Shown: one piece after another, positions 21,868 through 33,270 of the stretch
How the letters are laid out: every line of letters begins with the position of its first letter
How positions within the stretch are numbered: position 1 is the stretch's first letter
Assembly (NCBI GenBank): GCA_965112735.1
Contig: OZ218960.1
Coordinates: 1,302,001 to 1,366,000 of the forward strand
DNA length: 64,000 bases
From: Phaeosaccion multiseriatum
Taxonomy: Eukaryota > Ochrophyta, other classes
Direction: 5' to 3'
The notes under the pieces: generated by a model
What the model saw: only the letters and a program-made list of their open reading frames with translations
Told to the model about the DNA's origin: nothing
Database searches by the model: none
Translations under genes and position numbers: made by a program

Positions 21868-22246
21868 ACTCTCCTCGCCCTTCTCCCCCACCCCCCGGCC
21901 TTCAACACCCTCTCGCCCCCGCCTCTCCTGCTCCGTCTTAAGGAGAAGGTGAGCCCACTGTACACGTCAGCAACAGCACTGTAGACGAGGTTCTCCCAAG
22001 GATGAAAGCTCTCTCTCACTCTCTCTCACTCTCTGGAGAGCGGCACAGGCTCGCGGGAACAACACGCGATTCAAATGCGAGCGGGAAGGTGTCGTGGAAG
22101 AGAGGATTAAGTCAGCGAAGGATGGCACTTCATGGTGTTTTTTTTCCTCCTTCTCTCCCATTTTTTTTTTCTTCTCTCCTCTTCTTTCACGTAGTACTTG
22201 GACAGTCAGCCAGTCCCCCACCCTTCACACCCTTCCTGGGAGCGTC
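21868..22246. promoter_or_regulatory. Shared promoter interval, SBNO and TSR3
   Basis: About 380 bases between the divergent start codons. It contains two T-rich runs (22140-22146, 22161-22170) and CTCT repeats near 22013-22035. No recognised element is seen. Confidence 0.4.
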
Positions 22247-23295
22247 ATGGAGGGGCCCAGGCGCCACAAGGGGGTGAGGAAGGCAAAAAGCGGCGCCAGG
22301 GATGCAGAGAGTGATGCCGCCGGGAGGCGCAAAAGCGCGCTGGAGGGACACGGGCCGCGCCGCAGCGGGGGGCGGTACAGTGGAAGCAAAGGGGGTAGGT
22401 CTATACGAGGGATTCGAACGGATGGTCAAGCAGAGACAGAAGGGGAGTTAGGCGGAGAAGGGCAAGAGGGGTCGAAGAAGGACATTGGAGTGAAGCTGAG
22501 GATGTGGGACTTCGAGCAGTGCGATGCCAAGCGGTGCACAGGGAGGAAGCTTTGCAGAATAGGTCAGTCGCTTAAGGAAGAGGGGAGGAAGAGCTGGGTC
22601 GCGTATGCAGGCTTTTTATGTCTTCCTTTCTCATTTCAGTGCCTTCTAACGACGGACCTCCCCCTTCCTCTCTCTGCAGGCTATGTCCAGGAGATGGAGC
22701 TCGGGGCCCCCTTCATGGGCCTTGTGCTAAGCCCCAACGGAGAGAGGACTGTATCGCCTGCAGACAAGGTATAGACAGAGACAGACACAGAGGGGCCGCT
22801 CATTCCCCCCATCTTTCGCTTTGCTTGTCTCCCTCTCCTTGCCCCCATCTTCCTTCCTTCCTCCCTTTCTAACCCCATCATTGTCGCCATGGCACTTGTG
22901 TGTTGTCTGCTCGCAGTCTATAGTTGCTCGTCTGGGCATGTCCGTCATTGACTGCTCCTGGGCCCGCCTCGACGAGATTCCCTTCCGCCAGATGAAGAGA
23001 GGTGAGCACCGACTGCTCCCCTTCCTAGTGGCTGCCAACCCAGTCAACTACGGGCGGCCCTTCAAACTGTCGTGCGCCGAGGCCATCGCGGCCACCCTCT
23101 TCATCACAGGTATAGAGGCAGGAAGAAGAGGGAGGGACGGGTGTGGGAGAGTGGGTGAGGGGATGGGATGGGGGTGAGGGGTGCGGGCTCTGCGTGTGGT
23201 GGGCGCTCGTTTGGGGGGCTTCAAGGAGCCAAGCCCCCCCCCCCCCCCCGAGCTACCTTCTCGTCAGGCTTAAGCTGAAGCAAAACGCTCAATTT

Positions 23296-23333
<38 letters not shown>

Positions 23334-24124
23334 TCCTTTCTCTCTTCCTTTCTCACTCTCTCTCCCCTGGTACCAACCAACTAGGCTATCCAGAGGCGGC
23401 GGAGGAGGTGATGGATCAGTTCGGGTGGGGCCCGGAGTTCCTACGAGTCAACGCCGAGGTGTTGCTGTTGTACGCCCAATGCAAGGATGGGAAGGAAGTG
23501 GTGCAAGCGCAGCAAGACTACCTCAACAAGTGCGACCTAGAGGCCAAGGGGAGAAAGGAACACACACGAGACATGGGAGGAGGAGGAGGAGGAGGAGGAG
23601 GAGGAGGAGGAGGAGGAGAAGAAGGAGGAGGAGCAGGAAGAGCAGGAGGGGGTGGTAGTGGTTGTGGCGGTGGTGTGGGTGGGATAGAGGGGACCAGTGG
23701 CATTAGTATTGGTGGCATCCCTGACAGAATGCTGCCGCCCGGCTACGACGATGAGGTGTACGGAAGTAAGGAGGGCGGGGCGGAGGACGGTTACGGCGGT
23801 TACGGAGGTTACGGAGACGAGTATGGAGACATGGACTCGGATGAGGAGGGAACTGGTGCGGGAGGAAGGATGCCTCCGGAGGGCGAGACGGGAGGCAAGT
23901 GGGAGGTGGATAAGATGGGCAACGATGTATATGTCAGGGCGGATGGGACTGTTGTACAGGTAGTGGAGGAGGAGGAGGAGGAGGAGGAGGAGGAGGAGGA
24001 GGATGATGATGAAGATGAAGAGGAGGAGGAGGAGGAGGAGGAGGAGAGAGGAGAGGGTAAGCGGTGGCGAGGAGAAGAGGAGAGACTAATACGAGGAGAG
24101 GAAGGCAAGGGTGGGGAGGATTAG
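22247..24124 (+). CDS. TSR3: 18S rRNA aminocarboxypropyltransferase (TSR3)
   Basis: Four exons: 22247-22562, 22680-22768, 22917-23109 and 23385-24124. They total 1,338 bases, 445 residues. The enzyme transfers the aminocarboxypropyl group from S-adenosylmethionine to a hypermodified pseudouridine of 18S rRNA during late 40S maturation. Family signatures are clear: [73 protein letters not shown] and [17 protein letters not shown]. The N-terminal ~85 residues are basic and Gly-rich, probably for nucleolar localisation (inference). The C-terminal ~195 residues after the conserved core are poly-Gly, Tyr/Gly-rich and then strongly acidic (poly-Glu), much longer than in compact archaeal homologues. 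It is head-to-head with SBNO and convergent with the pyrophosphatase gene. Confidence 0.93.
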
Positions 24125-24582
24125 CTCATCTTACGTTCGACGCTTACGTCCGTGTGAATAACCCCCCTCCCCCACCGGCCGCGGTTTCAGCGTCTGGCCT
24201 CTAAGGGGGAATATTAATGTGGGAAAATGGAACTCAAATTTATAACTTCCAACTCTCTCACAAGGGTACTTCACGTAAAAAGCATGCTGTTTACTTTTAA
24301 GTACTTTTCTCTCTCGTCTGTGCCCTCACCAACTCTGCTTATAAATGCGTGTCCACTGTGTGAACCTCTCAAATTAGGGAGTTTGAGTAAAAAAGGGGCC
24401 TCCCCCAATACCTCCTCCTACACTTGAGGGGTGTCTTAGGTTCAGTGCTGGGTACGTTCGTGACGCCACCGATGACCCTAAGAGACGTGTCACTTGATGG
24501 CGAAGCATGGGGGGAGATGGAAGAGAGGCCCTCCATTCAGTTCCAAGTGCTGACAAGTATGCTATACCCTCCCCTCCCTCCC
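24125..24582. other. Convergent intergenic region
   Basis: About 460 bases between the TSR3 stop and the pyrophosphatase stop. It is AT-richer than its surroundings around 24225-24400. No gene is seen. Confidence 0.6.
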
Positions 24583-27500
24583 TCAGTTGATGAAGATGGG
24601 CCCAAGCACAAGCACCGTTGTGGAGAGCAGCTTGATGACGACGTGCAGGGAAGGACCTGCAAACCAAACGAAACAAGCAAGGGAGGGTAGGTAAGAAACA
24701 CAACCAAACAAGGGAGGGTTGGGTTGGATTGGTAAGCGTGAGGTGTCGTCGTTTGACCTCCATACTCATTAAAACAAATGGCAAAATCGACCTTTCATAT
24801 GACCAAAATCGTTCCCAAAAACCCTACCGGGACAAGGGAGGGTTGGATTGGATTGGTAAGCATGAGGTGTCGTGATTTTTTTCAGGGACAGAAGGGCCTG
24901 GGTATAGATAGATAGACCTCCCTCACCCCCTCCCTCCCTCCCTCCCTCCCTCCCTCCCTCCCTCCCTCCCTCCCTCCCTCCCTCCTTGCCTGCTGTGTCC
25001 TTGAAGGGATCTCCCACGGTATCCCCTGTGATGGCCGCTTTGTGTGCCTCACTGCCCTTGCCTCCATAGTGACCTAACTCTACCCACTTCTTGGCGTTGT
25101 CCCAGGCGCCCCCAACATTATCCATGAAGAGCGCCATCATGATGCCCGAGACTGCTCGCGGATGGCAGCAGAAGACAAAGAGCAAGGGCAAGGGCGGGCG
25201 ATGAGAGAAAGAGGCCGACAAGGAGAAGACAGTGGAAAGGAGGGAGGGAGAAGGAGGAAGGAGGATCGAGAATCGGCCAGCCAGCGAACGAACAGGGAAG
25301 GAAGGAAGGGTGGAAGGACACTACTCACCCGTCGCGAACATGAGGTAGCTCGCCAGACACTGGGCCCCCAGCATGGGTCTGTCTGTATGGGCCCCCACCA
25401 CCCGAAAGGTCAGCCCTGTGGCAACGGGCATGGCCACGCACAGTACGCCCGGGAAGCGCATCTCCTTCAGGGCGGCTTGCGTGACGAGCTCCACACACTT
25501 ACGGTAGTCAGGCTTGCTTTCAAAGGTCAATATGCCCGGATACTCCTTGAATTGCCTCCGTACTTCGACCACCACCTCTCCTGCTGTCTTGCCCACTGCG
25601 GCAACGGCCAGGCCTGTGAACCAAAAGATCATCATGACTCCGAGGAGGCCGCCTATTAAGATCTCAGGCACAGCGATGTCCACATGTTTAAAAGGTTCGC
25701 CCGTGAATTCTTTAGAGCCGGAGGTGAGGGGAGGGGGCGGGGAGAGGGGGGCATGGAGGAGGGAGGGAAGACGCAGCCAGAGAAGCGTAGGTAAGTGTTG
25801 GCAGTGGTTAGAGCTTTAGCAGCGGCATCGGCGGTTGGAGGAAGAGGAGGAAGAGGAGGAGGAGGAGGAGGAGGAGGAGGAGGAGGGGGAGGAGGAGGAG
25901 AAGGAGGAGAGGAGGAGGAGGAGGAGGAGGAGGAGGAGGAGGAGGAGGAGGAGGAGGAGGAGGAGAGCTACCCACCACTAAATTCATCCATGAAGGCCCC
26001 GAACAACAAGAAACATGCGAGCGAAGCGCTGGCGATGGAGTACCCCTTGGTTATAGCCTTCGTGACATTTCCCGCCGCATCAAGCCTATCCGTTATGTCC
26101 CTTACTCCCTCAGGCTGCTGTGACATCTCAGCTATTCCTCCTGTGAAGCGAGAGAGCGGACGAGTACAACCAGCGACCACAGTAGTCGGAAAAAAGAGCA
26201 AGCAGCAGCAGCAGCAGCGCCATCAGGAGGGGGAGGAGAAAAGCAACAGATGGCATAAGGTGAATGTGGAGGCGGTGGGGCTTGCAGGGCGGGCAGCAGA
26301 TGAGGCGGATATACACAGATGGAAGAGAGAGGGGTGGCAGTGGATGGCACAGGAGATCAGAGGGATGGTAGTGGATGGAGCAGGGGATAAGAGTGACGGC
26401 AGGGGATGGAGCAGGAGGTAAGAGGAGCAGTCATACTCGGGGTGGAGCGGTAGACCACGGTGGGGGGGTAGGGGCACACGCTTTCCTCTCTCTTCCTCGG
26501 GCTATTACCTGCGTTGTCGGCTATCGGACCGAAGTTGTTCATCGACAGGACGAACACTAAAGAGGTGAGAGACAAAACGTAGGGGGTTGGGGGGATGGGG
26601 AGAGAGTTGGGGGTCGGGCAGGAGGTCTGCTGTCCCAATGCATGCGCCCCATCTCCGTATCAGGCGCACAGCAGCCAACACACATACAACACCTACACGG
26701 GACGGCACTGTACACCCACCCACCTGCGCATGAAAGCATCCCCATCGTGGCTACTGCGGTACCAAAGAGGCCTGCATTGTGGCCCGACCCAACTCCACTG
26801 GTGCGGCCAAGGTGGTAGGCGACCAGGACGCCAACTGAAACCGTCAAGCAAGGCACGACCGTGCTCTTCATGCCCACCGCCACACCGGTGATGATGTTGG
26901 TGCCGTGGCCTGTGGTGCTCGCCTCTGCGATGCTCTGCACGGGCCAGTACTTGTAGTCTGTGTAGTACTGCGTGCTGAGGATGATAATGTAGGCGGTGAC
27001 CATACCCGCCAGTCCACAGCCGGCAAAATTCTTCCACGCCCCGGGCACGCCAGGGACGTCCAACAACCACTTCGTCAGCCCCACAAACCCCGCAAAGCCA
27101 CACCCACACGCCACTCGGTAGCCCCTCGTCAGCTGCTCCATGGGATCGGCACCGCCTCCTCCTCCTCCTCCCGCCACCCCTCCTGCGCCCCCTGCTCCCC
27201 CTCCCCCCCCTCCTCCTCCGTGCCCTCTGCCGACCACGTAGATACCAATGCCGCTCACAATGAGGTCCATCGCATGTACACAGACAGGGAAGAGCATAAG
27301 GCCCAGTGGGCTCTCCAGCCCAATCTCGCGCGCCAGCGTCGAGCCGAGTATCATGGCCCCAATCATCTCTGCTGCGATGGATTCGAACACGTCAGCTGAG
27401 CTTCCACAGCAGTCGCCAACCATGTCTCCTACAAGATCCGCAATCGTTGCCGGATTGCGCGGGTCGTCCTCAGGGATTGAGTTTTCGACCTTACCAACCA

Positions 27501-28404
27501 AGTCGGCACCGACATCTGCGGCTTTGGTGTATATACCGCCTCCCAGTTGCATAAAGAGGGCCACGAACGACGCTCCAAAGCCGTACCCGACCATCAACAC
27601 GGGAATGTCTGTGCTCTCCAGCACCCCTCGCCACACGTACCACACGTAGAGCGACACGAAGAGGGACGCCACCCCGGCCACGCACAGAGTAATGTCCAAC
27701 ACTGCTGAGAAGGCTCCTCCCCTGAAACACACCACGAGTGCCTCTGCGTAGCTGTAGCGCGCAGAGCTGGCCACCCGAATGTTGGTGTGCGCGCTGACCC
27801 ACATGCTGACATAGCCCGCCACGGCAGAGCACGCTGCACCGATGAGGAAAGACCAGCCCCCGAGCAGCCCCATCTGGGTGTTACCGAGTGCCGTGACATG
27901 ATTACTCTTGGACTCGGGTCGCAGCACAAAGCTCAGGACGATGAATGTCATGACCACGGAAGCAATCTTGGCAATGGCAGTATACTGTACCTTGAGGAAG
28001 CCTTCCGCACCCTCCCTGATGGGATCTGCCACTGCTCTCATCTCCTGGGTGCCGTCGTCCATGCTCATGACCGCATCGCAGAGGTACTGGGCGAAGACGG
28101 CCCCGCCCATCACCGTGCACATGACAAGGACCATAGGGTACACGGTCCGGGGGAGCAGTAGTAGGAGCAGCAAGCCTACACCTAAAATAAAGCCCATACA
28201 TTTGCGCGTGTCGAAGGGCAGCCGGATAGGGGGCCGGTGATAACTCTTTCCCTTTGATACGTCCCCACGAAGCTCCCCACCTCCCCCACCGCTGCTGTTG
28301 CTGGTACCGATGCTCCCGATCCCACCCATCTCTGGGTCATTGTTACCGTAAGACACTGCGTTGCTGCTGTTTCGCCTGTTCACACCTGGACTCTGGTGCC
28401 GCAT
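24583..28404 (-). CDS. Membrane-bound proton-pumping inorganic pyrophosphatase, K+-independent type
   Basis: Six exons: 28404-26724, 26556-26509, 26140-25976, 25709-25329, 25151-24990 and 24656-24583. They total 2,511 bases, 836 residues. The enzyme hydrolyses pyrophosphate in the cytosol and pumps H+ into an acidic compartment or the Golgi. Diagnostic motifs: [11 protein letters not shown] (297-307), [20 protein letters not shown] (312-331), [10 protein letters not shown], and near the C-terminus [34 protein letters not shown]. Lys513 in GMKST sits where K+-independent (AVP2-type) enzymes carry lysine. It has about 16 hydrophobic helices and a Gly-rich loop insertion (394-418) not usual in the family. 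The intron after exon 5 has a GC donor (GCAG|GCAAGG) at the start of a (GGGA)n tract. It ends GPIFIN, the normal family C-terminus. Confidence 0.95.
24925..24985. repeat. (CCCT)n microsatellite in the last pyrophosphatase intron
   Basis: About 15 perfect ccct units, starting almost at the GC donor after exon 5. The same intron holds a diverged direct repeat of about 40 bases (from 24713 and from 24837, around ggattggtaag-gtgaggtgtcgt). A (GGA)n tract at 25840-25965 lies in the intron before exon 4. Confidence 0.9.
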
Positions 28405-28639
28405 GGTCTGCTGCTGCTTTCACCCCTTCCCAGTATACAGCACAATGAACTGAGGAGGAGAGAGAGAATGTTGCTTCTACTCCCAGCTCTTTCTCTTATA
28501 CGTATGACCTCCCTGCGTTGCACCTCAGACAAGCACGACGCAAGCAGCAGGGGAGGAAGGAAGAGAGAGAAGGAGGAACAAATAGGGCAGATGGCACCAT
28601 ACGCTGACCCCACCCTTCCACTTTATTTTGCCTCCATAC
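28405..28639. promoter_or_regulatory. Shared promoter interval, pyrophosphatase and DUF711 genes
   Basis: 235 bases between two divergent ATG codons. ctttattttg lies 20 bases upstream of the DUF711 start; it could be a weak TATA-like element but is unproven. Confidence 0.4.
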
Positions 28640-31349
28640 ATGCCTCTCAACACTGTCCGGACGGTAGCTTTGGGATGTACACTTAGGCAGGAGCTGTTCA
28701 CAAGAGCAGGCAGTGCTAGCTACAGTAGTGGCAGTAGCCCGGATGGAGGGAAGGATGAGCTCGAGATCCTGGTGGGAGAGGTCGTGCGGAGAGGCCGTAG
28801 CATGCAGAAGCATCTCGAGAGCGAGGGCTACACGGTGCAGGTAAGAGGTGGTAACGGGGTGGTGTCGGAGCCAGGACTTGCAGCTGTGGATTCTGCCTAA
28901 CGAGCCCGTGGCTGCTGCCCTTCCTCATCAGCACAGCCTCTGCCGCCGTCTCTCCCCCCTCTCCCACCCACACAAGGTCATCGCTCGTACCGCATCACCG
29001 GATCGAAGCAACCTTCGTTTGTAGTGGAAGGTGCCCCACCTCTATGATCCCTGCGTTCATGTCTAACATATGTCTTCTTTATTTTTTCCCTCTTGTTGTG
29101 TGATCCGCCCTTTCCTTCCCTTCAACCAAAACCCTTCAAACAACAGACCCTGCGCTTGGTCTTCAATCCCTTTGGCGAGTGGTTGGACTGCAGCAGCAGT
29201 GAGCGAGCTCTCGCGCAGATGGCCCTCCTCGGCCCCCTCCTCCAGGTAAGGTGGGCAGGGCCAGGGTCAGGGCCAGGGTGAGGGTAAGGGTCAGGATCAG
29301 GATGAAGGCTAACAGCAAAGAAGGAGAACGAGACAGCGGGACACGCGGGCTCATCCCTTCTTCTATCCCTGACCCTCCTACCTACCTACAATGCGTGTGT
29401 GAAACATTCAATCCAATGACGCCTATTGCTGGGACGGCACATATTTGCAACCCCCACCCAATCACTTGTCGCTTGTCCTTGCCGACCCGTCAGAGCGAGG
29501 ATATCCACTTTTGCAGCATCGGCCCCGCGCGTACACCGCAAGAGGCCTCCGTGCTGGTTCCCGTTCTGACACGCTGGAAGATGGTCAGTGCCTCTGTCGC
29601 CGTGGGATTCGAGCCCACCCTGGGGCTGCCAGACCTGGGCATGATTCATCAGGCAGCGGCCATTACGCTGGCCCTCGCACAAGGGAAAACAAGAAGCAAT
29701 GGTGGTCGTGGTGGTGATAGCGGTGGCAAGAAGGAGGCGGGTTCCCAAGTCGACGAGGAGGAGGAAGCAGGGGGGGCAAGAGGCGGCGGGGAGGAGGAGG
29801 AGGAGGAGGAGGAAGAGGAGGAGGAGGAGGAGGAGGAGGAGGAGGAGGAGGAGGAGGAGGAGGAGGAGGAGGAGGAGGATACGACTGCAAATTTTCGCTT
29901 TTGCGCGAGCTTTGCGGTGAAGGGCGGTACGCCTTTCTTCCCCTCGGCCTTCCACACTCCTCTCTCCTCTCCTCCTCCTCCTCCTCCTCAGCCTCCACTC
30001 AAACACCCCCCTCCCTCGAATGAGGGTGCAGCATCAGAATCAGCCTTGATCGCAGCGGCAGGATTGGCAGTGACGGTCGGGACGGAGAATGGGGCTCTTC
30101 TTCTGGACTGCTTCCAAGAGGCACAGATTCAGGCTGCTGCTGCTGCTGCGGCGGCGGCTGTATCACCAACTGCTGTGGCTGCTGTTGACACTCCTCCCGT
30201 GCGTAGCAGGGGTGAGGAGAGCTCGTGTGGAACATCTGGCGAGGAGGTCGCAGAAGACCACCACCAGCAGCGGCAGCAGCAGCAACAGCAGCAATACTGC
30301 ATAGGTCAGGGGCAGCAAGGGCTCCCAGAGAAGGTGTTGCGACTCGGCTGCGGGCTCTTCGCTGAGCGACTGAGCTCGGCAATGCTCTCCTTGGAGTGTG
30401 CAGTGAAGGAGGGTGCGGCGGCAGCTGGGGTGGGCTACGGGGGCTTAGATACGTCATTGGTGCCAGGCCTCAGCGAGGAGGGAAGCATCGCCCGAGCTAT
30501 GGAGTGTGTGTATGTCAGTGAGGGTGCGGTAAGCGCCACCACCACCACCAACAAGAAAAGGCCCGCCGACGACAACGTTGCATGTATCAAGGGCAGCAGG
30601 GTGATTGGCCAGGCTGGCTACACTCTCGTGGCCTCGGCCCTAACACGTGTACTGCAGCGAGTGCCTGTGCGGCGTGTGGGCTATTGCGGCCTCATGTTGC
30701 CAGTCATGGAAGACCTTACCTTAGCGGCACGAGCCGCGCAGGACCCACCCTGCTTTACTCTAGCGGACCTACTCAATCTCTCCGCCGTATGTGAGTGGAG
30801 TGAGGAGAGTGGAGGCGAGGGGAGAGGAGGGGAGGGGAGGGGAGGGAGCGGAGGGAGTGGAGGGACGGGACGGGAGTGGAGTGGAGTGAAGCGAAGAAAA
30901 ATGAAGGGGAGTGGGAGGAAGCCCTTGGTCTACTTCCTTCAAGACGGGGAGCGGGAGGCCGGGAGCAGGAGAGCTCAGTAAGCTCATAGCTCTCTTCTCA
31001 AGTCCTTTGCCCACTTCTGTCACCCCGCCAGCCTCGCTCCACCCACCCACCACTCCCTCCTCGCTGAACATCTTTGTCGCCGTTCCCGCCCATCCTTGCT
31101 CCCTCCACCCCCCCTCCCAATAATATGGAACCCTTCTCAGGTGGAGTAGGGTTGGACACGGTACCTATATCTGCAGAGGAGGAAGTGGATGCAGTGGCTG
31201 CACTCATGGGTGACGTGGCGGCGCTGGCTTTTCGGTGGGATAAGCCGCTCACGTGCCGCCTGTTGCCCATTCCAGAGGCCGAGGTGGGGCAACTCACCCA
31301 GTCGAAGAGCCCTTACTTGTGCGATACCAAAGTGTTCCGCATCGCATGA
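28640..31349 (+). CDS. DUF711 / UPF0210 family protein
   Basis: Four exons: 28640-28840, 29147-29245, 29494-30790 and 31141-31349. They total 1,806 bases, 601 residues. The family is widespread in bacteria and archaea and its biochemical role is not established. Recognisable segments: MPLNTVRTVALG at the start, FCSIGPARTP, NFRFCASFAVKGGTPFFPSAFH, RVGYCGLMLPVMEDLTLA, and LSAVCGVGLDTVPIS formed across the last intron, then WDKPLTCRLLPIP. Bacterial members are ~450 residues; the extra length here is low-complexity sequence. There is a poly-Glu run encoded at 29790-29878 and Pro-, Ala- and Gln-rich stretches up to ~30300. These interrupt an otherwise family-like protein. No targeting signal is obvious. 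It is head-to-head with the pyrophosphatase. Confidence 0.88.
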
Positions 31350-31648
31350 TGAAGAACAAGAGGCACCAGAGCTCCCCACAAGAAGCACTGTGATCGGCTT
31401 GCAATGACGAGGAAGGTGTTTTGAGTGCTGCGCGTATGTCAACAGAAGGCAGGGCAGAGGGAGGCAGCCCTTCTGCTTCTCAATGTGGACTCCTCCACGG
31501 CAAGGTCATACAAAAATGAAGCTACGCTCTTTACTCATCTTTGTTATCCCGCTGGTCGATGACGAAACACGAGCCAAGAAGAGGTGCCTCGAGCAACAAA
31601 CCGCCCCCATAAGGTCTCACTACACGGTTACAAGCCCTCCGCTTTCGG
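31350..31648. other. Convergent intergenic region
   Basis: About 300 bases between the DUF711 stop and the stop of the left palindrome gene. A 21-bp tandem duplication (ggttacaagccctccgctttc, about 31627-31668) straddles the latter stop codon. Confidence 0.6.
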
Positions 31649-32513
31649 TTACAAGCCCTCCGCTTTCTGCAAGGCTGTGCTGCCCGCGGCATGTCTAGAC
31701 CTTCGGGAAGCGGACCTTCTCCGAGCATGTCGCCTCCTCCTGTCGGCCGGGCTCAGATCCGCTTCGGAACTGTTGGTTGACAATCGCTGCTGCAGAACGG
31801 TCACTTTGAGCATGTTCTCCACATCGTCCAACGTCTCGTCGTCGTCGCTGCTGTCGAAGAAGGCTTCCCGTTCGTCACCGCGCCTCCTTCCCCTGGTCCT
31901 GCTGCTGGGGCTTCGCGGGGAAGCGACTCTATTACTACTAGCCTTGCAGGCCATTCTGTGCTTCCTATAGTCTTGCCTGCTTGTTGCGGCTTCCCCCTCC
32001 TCTACGTCGGCGTATACGGAGGCCCGCCCTCCTCTGCCTCCTGCTGCTGCTGCAGACGATGCGCCTCCTTTGCGCGCCGTCTCAGCTCCTCGATTGACGC
32101 TGGGCCGTGGTGATCTGCCAGAGAAGGCTCGTCCGTTACCGTCGCCGACACTTGGCACCACTCGAATGCGGCTGCTGCTGCCAGCAGTAGTCGCCGCCCC
32201 GCTTGGTACAGAACTTTTCGTACCACCAGCTCCGTGACTATCTCCTGCTGCCCCCGTACTGCTCTTCTCATCCGCCCGGCTGCGTCTACTTTTCGCTTTG
32301 GCCTGCTTGATCTTCTTCTCCTTCGCCAGATCCGCTCTTCGCTTGTCCACGCGGGTACTCATCAGATTCACGCTCAAGCGCACATTGACGATAAAAGTCC
32401 GATACCACAAAGTCCGCATGAGTTTCCGGGTAGGAGCGTACCTCTCGCGGTCCAAAAGCTGTACGCACATAAGGACACACACACACATACACACACGCAC
32501 ACACACATACACA

Positions 32514-32562
<49 letters not shown>

Positions 32563-33229
32563 ACGCAGAGGAGACGACGTCATTGGATTCTTCCGAAAAG
32601 GGGAGATGCAGAGCTTAGAGCAAGACAGTGCGACAACAGCGACGAGTAGCTAAGACGGACCTTTCGCTTCCTTTTCAGCTCAGCCTTTTGCTGGTCCTGC
32701 TTGGCCTGGTCAATCTTGTACGTGGGAGCACAACGAATAAAAACCTATACCCGTTCATGGGAAAGAGAGGAGGGGAGAAGAGGGGACCAGCAAGAGCAAG
32801 ACAGGCGTTGAGGAGATGAAGGTGGCCGTTGGGGCTGAGTCTAGGCACCCAGCAAGGCCAGCAGTAGCAGCAGCATGAGTAGCCAGGTTACGGAAACCGC
32901 CGAGGTCCCGAAGAAGCACTTCTCTCCTTGAACGCACCATAAGGGACCAGAAGGCCTGCCTGCCCGTCGTGAAGCCCATGTCCAAGTACAGCAGCATCAC
33001 TGGGAAGGAGTGGATGGGAGGGACGAGGGAGCGATTCATTTTGTGTGAGACTGACAAGGGCAAGCGAGTAGTGAAGAGTGCACACGCACACGCACACACG
33101 TACACACACGCACACGCGCACACGCACACACACGCACACACGCACACACACACACCCACTCATACACACATACACACACATACACACACATACACACGCA
33201 CACACACATACACACACATACACACATAC

Positions 33230-33270
<41 letters not shown>

